A DNA stretch of 64,000 nucleotides, from NCBI RefSeq assembly GCF_963678635.1, contig NC_087065.1, positions 36,049,888-36,113,887 on the forward strand, written 5' to 3'. Below are positions 55,801-64,000 of the stretch, piece after piece (positions within the stretch are counted from its first letter, which is position 1; every line of letters starts with the position of its first letter). The stretch is from Symsagittifera roscoffensis. Its lineage: Eukaryota > Xenacoelomorpha > Acoela > Convolutidae. The position numbers and the translations under genes are program-made. A model generated the notes under the pieces. The model was not told the origin of the DNA and did no database searches. It saw only the letters and a program-made list of their open reading frames with translations.

Positions 55801-56531
55801 CTTCTCAAGTGGTGGGCGATTCGTTCTCAGATTGTGTAGGAAATAGCTTGGGTGCACTTCACGCTGAGTGTAATTTAACGACCAAGTTTAAACATATTAG
55901 GGAGCTCGGCACGCCTTACATTTCTGTGAAATGTAAAAATCCAGTTTGTCCTAAAATGGGTGACTTCCACCAAAAATTTAAGGATCATCTTGTTGAAAAC
56001 AAACCAACTACTACTTTATTTTTCATGGGAACAATAACACAGAAAACTTTTGACTACAGACAGCAATCCGGTATTAGCATGAGATCGAACAGAAAAGATT
56101 GGGAAACGATGGTCAAGGAAGCTTATGAAGAACTCCTCCCATTTGTAACTCAGTTTACAAATCCTGTTTTTGCGATTGGAAAACTCCAATCGGACGGCCT
56201 TGAACAGAAATGCAGAAAATCCGTCGCATTGAAATATAAAAATACCAACTGGCTCGATCACATGGATGAATGCGTCATTCATTTTCAACCGGATTCTGGC
56301 CATGGCTACTTGCGGCAACTGCTCAAAGATTTTCAGAATACGTACCCGACTATACGTTTTTTCGAAATGCATTCGCTTTTTTTCGGAGCCAACACGACAA
56401 CTCATCCTAGTGTTTATGAAGGAACCGTGATATTTCCTCATGACGGCGGCCATTTCGGCGATGACTTCTGCTCAAAAAAACTGCCAGTTATTATCGATAA
56501 AATATTATCTATGCAAAAACCAAGCAATTAA
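52878..56531 (+). CDS. Acyltransferase-3 / SGNH two-domain protein (OafA/OAC-like)
   Basis: Exon 1 from ATG 52878 has the acyltransferase-3 domain: LDSIRGLACLAVILFHCD with the conserved Arg and His, GYLGVSVFFVLSGFLIS, RRFRRLFPA, FWSLSCEEQFYAVYPF, ISYGMYLTHLP and WYILEQP, with about ten membrane segments. A frameshift lies at about 53561-53565 (CTATACTGG); the frame continues to about 54340. A candidate exon is 55363-55443 (GTAAGG donor). The last exon, 55810-56531, is an SGNH domain with VGDSFSD (Ser nucleophile) and DGGHFGDDF (Asp and His). This order matches bacterial O-acetylases and nematode OAC proteins, which move acyl groups across a membrane onto sugars. The exact exon-1 end is unresolved. 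An out-of-frame ATG at 52862 makes a short upstream ORF. The frameshift means a pseudogene or a sequence error. Confidence 0.75.
54341..55362. other. Intron/gap in the acyltransferase gene, with telomere-like bases
   Basis: CTAACCCTACCCATAACCCTAACC at about 54348-54371 resembles degenerate TTAGGG repeats. No certain exon otherwise. It ends in acceptor TCTCCCTTTTAG (55362). Confidence 0.4.
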
Positions 56532-56779
56532 GAGTTTGTGTTTAAAGACTTCTGATAAAACCTTTTGAATACTCAATTGAAGCTTTTTAGAAAATTGAAA
56601 TAGCAAAAAACACTCGAATTCAACAACTCAAGCTAAAACTAGTGCCAAAATGTTAACTTCTTTTTGACCGAGAAACTCGATTGTCTTTTACGCTCACTTT
56701 CGTTCCGATCTCTCTAGGAGCAACAAGTAACTTTGACGTCGCATGCTAAGGTATAAAGGGATACGCCGTTTTGTTAGTA

Positions 56780-58118
56780 ACCGCATCCAGCTTCAAGCAT
56801 TATTTCAACATTATATTCAGTTTTAACTTTTACCTGTCATATCAATTATTAATTTTTTTCAATAAATAACTATCAATTCTAGAAATTTTCAATCAATTAT
56901 CATGAACTATTGTTCCATCTGTTTTCGATACAATTAAAGTAGTTTATCATCGACTTTTTTCATATCATTCTCATTTTTTTGTAATGAAATATAATTCAAT
57001 CTCTTTTATTTGTTACCCTAGCGATAAGCAAGGGAATTGCATTAGGGTAGACATTTTTCCCGTAAACAACTTTGTCCACAGGTTGATCTCCAATTTCAAG
57101 ATCTCAATTTTCAGCAAATTGCACTCTGAGCTGCAGCAGTCATCTCTGTTGAAAACTGCAACATACAGACTTTGAGCGTGATAGCGTTTTAAAATCCGTC
57201 CTATTCGAAGTTTGGTTTTTAGGTTTGCTGTAATTTTACCTTGTTTTTTTTTAAATATCATTTTAAACTTTTTTCCTTTTCCCACTTGTGTATTTTTCGG
57301 CCTATATTATTTCGGTTTACTGGCCCCATATTGCTACAATTAATAAGCAAAAAAAGTGTCCTTGTGTGTCTGTAATGAAGTGGATGAGACTTAAACAACT
57401 TTTTATCAGTTTCTAAGTCTTTTTTTTTGCTCAATTTTTGTTCTTTTAGTTCTTAAGTCTTTTTTGAATTTTATTTCGTTGTTTTTTGTTCTCGGGTTTA
57501 TAAGTTTTGGCCCATTTAATACGGCTTATTTTTTATATAGGTTTCACCTCTGTGTCCATTTTGTCATTGGCTTCGAAGTTGTTCATGATTTATCCTTTTC
57601 ATAGATTTAGACAAGTGATTTTTCGAAAAAGTATTAAAGCAACTTTCTAATCAGTTCGAATTTGAAACCTTACTTTCTTCATTTTTTCTTAATAAAATTT
57701 TGTTAATGATGCACATTTTTGTTAATCCACAAAACAATGAGCAGTTTGATTCAGTGTGATGATTAATGTGAAAAAAGGTAATTACACCTTCTGTGAATTC
57801 TTTCAACTTAAAATAAACTTATGTAGGAGTTTTTTCAATACCTGTGAAATATTTGTGTTTGGTTGAACCAAAATGTAAAAAGATGACAAACCATCTCACT
57901 TTTACATAATTTGATGTTAACAGAAACAATATAATTCAACACAAAAAATAATTTCTGTGATCAAATTTTTGTGAAAGAAGAGATTGTAACCAATTTTGAA
58001 ATATTGTGAGTAGGAGCTATAATCAATAATCGATAATTGGTTACAAGCAATTATAATGTCTTAGGAAAAACCTTGATCATAATATAGTTTTAATTTTGAG
58101 TCTAGAACTGGATGCGGG
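56780..58118. mobile_element. TA-flanked inverted-repeat element, copy 1
   Basis: The left end ACCGCATCCAGCTTCAAGC and the right end GAACTGGATGCGGG are inverted relatives, each next to TA. The interior is AT-rich, with AATTATAATC-type palindromic pieces near 58020-58060, a TTGAACCAAAATGT segment near 57863 shared with copy 2, and a repeat unit at 57296-57420 related to units in the PGAP2 intron. No transposase ORF. The TA flanks suggest a Tc1/mariner-type MITE. Confidence 0.65.
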
Positions 58119-58120
58119 TA

Positions 58121-61100
58121 TAAACTTATCTAGAAAATTTTGCATATCAAAAACTTATGTAGCTACTGCGCCCTAATTTTTTTTTGAACAGCAGTGTTTC
58201 CTCATCAGTCAGTTTAACCAAATAAATGTGCTAAGACTTTAAAAAAAACAGCAACGTTTAAAAGATTGAGTCAATACATTATTGTAAACTAAATTTGAGA
58301 AAATTAAATGATGAAATTTTTTTGACCATTTTTACCAAAATTCTATCTGTAGAAACCACTTTTAAATCTTAGCCCAATGGCGGAAAAAAAAGAAACTTTG
58401 GAACAGTTTGTTGAGATAAACTTTGAAATCATTTTCATGCAGATCAAACCCCAAAGTTTAATTAACTAAATCACAAAGATCAGTATTCAGTAAAATTTTC
58501 TCAATCACGTTATCTGAAAAATACGTTTATCAAAAACAAAACCGATAAAAACTTTGCTCTCAACACATTTTGCAATAATGGCACACCAGAATTTTTGATT
58601 GTTATCAAGCGGAATTAACAAAAACTTTTGTTGAGTCGTTTTTTAACCGGGAGATTTTTGCTTTTGCAACTGCCGTTTTTGACTATTTATACTTTTATCC
58701 TGAAATAGTTGATTACTGAATTCAAAAATTACGACAATATTTCACTGCATAGCATTCTGCTGTTCCTATGGAGAAATATTTATAGGGGGGGTATTTTTTT
58801 AGTCAGTTTCAATTTTGATATTCAATATTATTTGTCATAAACATTTATACTGTCCAAAAAAAATTATTACCGGAATTCAAAGAAAGAAATATTTCACTTG
58901 TGAAGAGTTTTTGAGAATTTACGATGGTTTGAAATTAATAACATTGGCTGATTTATTATCTAAAAGCGCGCAAAAGTTCCGATATTTGTTGAGCACGCGC
59001 CAAAGGCAGCAAAAAAATCCGCCACAGAAACCATTCAAAATTAATCTGAGACTGGCTATGGTGTCCAAATAATGTGTTAATAGATGAGAGATACATCACT
59101 TTAAGCTTAAAGGTGGACTTGCATTAAACTAAAGTTCATTTTCGTCTCCTTAAAAAGATGTATTTTTTTTCAAACTTCAGACGCCCTAAAAAGTAGTTGG
59201 AATTTGTTTATAGCACTCTTATTGTTCTCACTTTCAAAGAAAGTGTGAAAAACTTAAATTTTACAAGTTTTTTCGTTTTAAGCTTTTTTTCACTTTTTGG
59301 AAAAGCACTTTTAAGCAAAATTTTTTATACTCTCTGAAAGAAATTGTACTTCAGACGCCTGGAAGAGCAGTTGGAACTTTATATAGCAGTCTTATTGTTC
59401 CGACTATCGAAATATTTAAGTTTTGCCAATTTTTTTCTCATTTTAAATTATTTTTGACTTTTTGGAAAAATGTTTTTAACCAACAAATGTTATACTAAAA
59501 GATTTTGCGGCGAGAGCTTGAAAAAGCCATCTGTAATCAATTTTTGTCTAATAATGGGTTTGGAAAGTGGTAATATGGGTTAACTATTGCGTGATAAACC
59601 ACTTTCTGTATGACACACAAGAGCAGCGCTATAAATTGTTCCAAAAATGAATTGAGTCAAGGAAAACAGACGGTACCTACATCCTTTTGCAGTTTACATT
59701 GCATGTGGCGGGTGAAACCGAAAAAAATTATGTTGACTTAGCTTTGATATGCGAGCAGTTTTACTTCCAAATTTTGATGTTTGAAAAATTATCCGTTCGG
59801 TCAACATGGACAAGAGCATTCACTGCGCGCTGGTGTTTGCAGATTTCTGCAGTGCTTATTTGAATTATCTTCACGGAAGAAACAGAATTCCGCACTGAGA
59901 ACGCGTTTTTCTCGAATAAAATTAAGCATAAAAAACGACAATGACAAAATTAGCTCATATTTTTAACAGAAATAGAAATAATATGGTTGAGTGTTTCGAC
60001 CAATTGAAAAAAAATGGAGAGGAATTTTGTATTGGCTGTGTTTTAGTTTTTTTAAACTTTTTTAATAGTTTTTTGTTTTCCACGCAAAATCAGGTAACAA
60101 AAATGATCACTGAAATGATATGCTGATATATCATATTGAAAAGTTTTCAGTTTTTATTTGAATGTCGTTAAGAAATCTTCCAAAACAACATTCAGTATCG
60201 AGAAAAACTGGTTAGAAATTTTTTGATTTCTGTTCAAATTTCGGGCCAATAAGGTGAGCGTCTAGGCTTAAAATAGCTTATTTATGCTTACTTTAAGCAG
60301 TGATAACCTAATTTTTGGAGTATTTAGTATTTAAAACTAGTTTTCGGAGTATTTAGCGCCATTTTGGGAGTCAAACATCAAAAACTTGAAAAATGACCGC
60401 AAAAATTTGAAAAATTTGTCTTTTTTATTGAAATTTCTACATTTTTTTTTTCTCGTTTTTCTGGTCATTTTTCTACATGAACTGCTTTCCAATTGGCTCA
60501 TTTTACTATGATTGTGTGTGGAATATACCTAAACTCTCTTTTTGCGTTCAGATTTTTTAATCATACCACGCAGAAAAAAGCATGACACTAATTTGAAGAA
60601 AGAAAAACAAGTTTCTACTTTTTTTCTGTGACTATGGTCTGAATATTCTGTTCTATTTGTAACCGTAACCGGCTATCCTTGTTTGTTTTGCAAAATATTG
60701 AGCTCAAAATTCAACCCCACGAAAAGGCCGTTTTTATTGAAGTGAATCAACAATTGCACCCAAACAACCGGGTCAATTGCAAAAAAATTAAATCGAAACA
60801 AGCCTCCTAAAAAGTCCAAGAATATTTGAAAAAGTATAATCTCCAGGGTTTTAAAAAAGTATTAAAAAAACAAATTAAAGAAAAATTCTTATTTGAAATA
60901 GTGAAAAGGAAATTTTTTGGCTATCATAGAGAAAATTTTTGTTTGTACAAAACTTAGAAGATAATGTTGAATTTTCTTGAACTTCAAAGAAGGGGTTCTC
61001 TTTGATTTATTTTTATGTGCAATTGACTCTGAAAATTTCGTATTATTTTTGATTGACTACAATTAAAGCAAAAATTTTCCGATTTGGGGTTTAATTTGTG

Positions 61101-63013
61101 GCATCACTTTTAATTTTATAAAATTTTAGACAATTTCTTAAAAGTTTAGACAAGTTGTAGGCATGGTTTATGCGTTGTTTTCTTTCGAGCCAAATCAACT
61201 TCCAAATGCTATGTTTAGTAGAAAAAAGATGAAATTTGCACTCAGCAAAACATTAAATAGACGAACAGCTTACGCGTTAATAGTACGATTATATTCCACG
61301 TATTATCCCAAGTTGTTCAAGTTAACAACCTCCATAATTTTACAAAAAAAGGTCACCGCCGGCGAAGAAACTTTTTTTTAAGTTTGAGCTCAGGGCAGCA
61401 ATATGTTTTATATGGTACAAAAAAATTCTGTCAGAACTTTTATTTAAAAATAACGAATTTGTCTGGAGAAAACCAACGCTCGAGCACAATTATCCATCGC
61501 GTTATTCTAAAATCGGAACAATAAATGTGCTACTAGAGTCAAGTTAATTAAATTTGTAAACAAATAAAGATTTTCAATTTTCAAATTGAATAACAAAGCG
61601 AAACGTAGGCTAACTGGGTCTTTTTACACTAACAGTCCCAATGTGCATAGTAAAAAAAACACTAACATCGAAGTCAAAACGCTTGCAAACAATAAAGTGT
61701 TATTCAAAATCAAATAAATAGCTGATGTGATTAGATTCTTGCGTTTATTTTATTGAGGCGTCTTATGATTCCGAAAAAAAAATTGGATGCCAAAAAGTCC
61801 GAAAATTTAAAGGACGACAATTTCAATTATAATTTGTGTTAAAGCAAAAATGTTTAGTTATTTGCCTGTTATGATTTTTGCACTGGAGTTATATGAATAA
61901 TAGTTGATTTTATTTGGTTATCATGGTCAGTCTCGAAATCAAAAATAGTTTTTCATAATCAATTAAAAAGGAACAAAAAATTTCTTTTTTTTTTTGTGCG
62001 TGTGTCAAATCAATACAACCCGTTTCAAGTGTCTGAACTTGTCTGTATTTTCAAACGAAGTGCAGTGTTCTTAAAAGTACTTAGGACAGCTTCTTTTGGC
62101 CTAACACACGTTTTTTATAGAAAATTGCAAAACTGGCTGAGAAAATTGTAAACTGTTTTAGTTTTCATTTTATTTCCTTCACACGTCTTTTCTTATACAA
62201 TCTCTTAATTTCTAATGTTATTTACAGCTTAATTATCTAGTTTACTTATTTACTTCCCCATCTTATGTTTAGCTTCCTTTCAAAACAAAAAACCAACACC
62301 CCCCCCCCCCTCTCCCTGGTTTTCGAGGTTACATGCGTCATGAAAGTTGATTATATCGGTTTTTTGCTACTTTTTCCATTATAATCGAAAATTTTCCTGG
62401 AAACTCCAGTGCGGTGGGCTCTTTTAGCGTTGGTCTTAAGTATGTCTTGCATTTATTTTAAGAATACTTCGAATTATACTTCTGTTTGTGCTATGCTAAC
62501 TGTCATAGTTGAAATTTAAATTGGGCTGCATCGGCGAGTGTAAGCGTTTGTTGTGCGTAGCACGTAATTTCTACCCCGTTGACTGGCAAACAAGACGAGA
62601 GCCGTTAAGACGACAGTTTTTTTTATGGGACTTCAAGAGGACGCTACGCGCAACTCTCCACATTGTATTTCTGAGAAATTTAAAGCGCTTAAATTCGTAC
62701 TGCTCATTTTACGTGTAATTACACTTATTTGTCGTCTTAATGTCTTGCCGTCTTAGTGGCCTGTCGTCTTTTTTACCTAGCACAGTTTGCCTCAGTACTC
62801 TTACCGGAAGAAAACTTTCAGTTGTGATTGGTTAAGTTGAAAAAGACTTCAAGACAGAAAACAATCTTTCATTTAATCATTAGAGGTGCTAGCAACTAGT
62901 TTTTGGGCGGAATAAGGAAAAAGATTCTCCGGAAGTTTTAACTAAACAGAACATCTTGATGGCTTTGTAGCGTTGTATTGACAAACCATGATCTCTTGAG
63001 CGAACTACATAAG
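58121..63013. other. Long AT-rich stretch without recognised genes
   Basis: Short frames only; none resembles a known protein. Holds two diverged direct units starting at about 59175 and 59352 (CTTCAGACGCC, GTTGGAA, TATAGCA-TCTTATTGTTC), period about 176. A C12 run is at 62299-62310 and an AAGACGACA inverted pair at 62605-62740. Confidence 0.4.
62590..62775. repeat. Short element with AAGACGACA modules in inverted orientation
   Basis: TTAAGACGACA (62605-62615) and TGTCGTCTTAA (62730-62740) are exact reverse complements. Related pieces extend outward (ACAAGACGAGAGCCG on the left; GCCGTCTTAGTGGCC and TGTCGTCTTTT on the right). Probably a small foldback element; too little for a family. Confidence 0.45.
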
Positions 63014-63015
63014 TA

Positions 63016-63980
63016 CCCGCATCCAGTTTCAAGCGTTAATAATTGATTATATTACGGTTTTAGTACCTGTCTTACTAAAATTGAGAAACAATCGATTTTG
63101 ATCAATTAATAATTGGTTATAATCTCTCTTTTCAAAATCAAATTGTAATTAATTATAATCCATTATAATCAATTATTTATATGTAAATTTTCGATACAAT
63201 TATAATCAATTATAATTGATTATAATTCATTATTTTTATTCAAATTTCTGATTCATTAGTTTTGCATAAAAATCCGTTTTAATCGATTGTAATTGATTTT
63301 AATCCCTTTTGTTTGTCAATTATGTCTTCGAAGTTGCATCTAATTTTCTTATATTTTCTGTTTTTTGTAGACGTTGGTTCCCATGAAAAATGAGACAAAT
63401 GTTTTTAAAGTTTTCCAATCAATGCAAAATCATAAGATTTTTTTTTCATTTTTTTTTCGTTAGAGTTGTTTTGTGATGCATATTTTAAGCTTTTTTAACC
63501 ACCAAAACATCAGCAAATTGATTTAGTTTCATGATTGATTCGGAAGATTTATTTTTCATCTACCGCGGGAAATTTTCCACTAATATGAAACGATCTTCGA
63601 ACTTTTGTTTCGTGGTGAAACTTTTGTTCAGATGAACCAAAATGTTCAAGGATCTCTCTTTTAGAGATTTTCTTACTGACACAAAAAATAACCCATAAAA
63701 TATAATTCGAATATGATTTTGAATTGACAAAATATCGGTAAAATAAGAGATTATAATTGATTATAATCGGTTATAATTGATTTTAAGGGTTTATTGTAAG
63801 AGCTATAATCAATTATAATCGATTATAAGAGATTATAAACTCTTGAAAAGTATCACGATTATAGTCAATTATAAACCCTTTAAACGCCTAGTTTTGGTAA
63901 TTATAATCAATTATAATTGTCAAAAAACTATCATAATAATCTGTTATAATCGATTACTTACGCCTAAACTTGGATGCGGG
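63016..63980. mobile_element. TA-flanked inverted-repeat element, copy 2
   Basis: The left end CCCGCATCCAGTTTCAAGCG (after TA 63014-63015) and the right end CGCCTAAACTTGGATGCGGG (before TA 63981-63982) are inverted relatives. The interior contains many ATTATAATCAATTATAATTG palindromic units, most densely at 63100-63230 and 63740-63960. It shares GATGAACCAAAATGTTC (about 63635) with copy 1. 965 bp, no ORF. Confidence 0.7.
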
Positions 63981-64000
63981 TAGTTCAATCATTACACTTT

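Noticed and set aside
61163-61381. 72-residue frame as a gene
   Set aside because: Short, Lys-rich, surrounded by AT-rich DNA, no splice context or known motif.
62509-62718. 69-residue frame as a gene
   Set aside because: It overlaps the AAGACGACA foldback repeat and starts from a non-ATG codon.

Overview
The window looks like nuclear DNA of an invertebrate metazoan. It carries host genes of animal families with GT-AG introns (a glucuronyltransferase, PGAP2, an acyltransferase-3/SGNH gene and probable TRPM-type exons), separated by long AT-rich non-coding DNA full of LTR retrotransposons, LINEs, tRNA-derived SINEs and small inverted-repeat elements. I cannot place the phylum from sequence alone; a marine invertebrate is an inference.

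Positions 1 to about 17.4 kb are visibly more GC-rich than the rest and form the 3' part of a very large Ty3/gypsy-like element on the + strand; its 5' end lies outside the window. In order it has: protease, reverse transcriptase, RNase H, an unusual acidic linker and integrase (2-5720, with three nonsense codons and one frameshift); an ORF with a probable TARG1-like macrodomain (5763-6842); a 475-base non-coding gap with hairpins; an ORF with a coiled coil and a complete SGNH-hydrolase domain (7318-9036); then a reading frame of about 2,300 residues with no recognised family as a whole (9139-16154, broken by three frameshifts and one stop). A polypurine tract at 16162-16188 suggests a 3' LTR starts at about 16191. 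The roughly 10.4 kb of non-retroviral coding material downstream of pol is the most unusual system here. A 413-bp element with perfect 45-bp inverted repeats lies just downstream (17447-17859).

18.8-24.7 kb holds two apparently intact host genes on the + strand: a beta-1,3-glucuronosyltransferase with three exons and PGAP2 with two exons, with a tRNA-derived SINE between them. 26.2-31.3 kb is a nested pair: a decayed + strand LINE split by a better-preserved, 5'-truncated - strand LINE, with a 12-bp target duplication. 33.0-39.0 kb is a full-length 6-kb Ty3/gypsy element on the - strand, with 265-bp LTRs and a 5-bp target duplication, inserted into a tRNA-like/SINE sequence. Its gag-protease/LTR end plus flank was later tandemly duplicated (about 37.1-39.6 and 39.6-42.1 kb).

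44.6-49.2 kb has four exons with compatible splice phases that resemble the N-terminal region of TRPM channels. 52.9-56.5 kb holds an acyltransferase-3 membrane domain followed by an SGNH domain in separate exons, with one frameshift. The rest, to 64 kb, is AT-rich DNA without recognisable genes. It contains two copies of a TA-flanked inverted-repeat element (56780-58118 and 63016-63980), the second reaching almost to the window edge.
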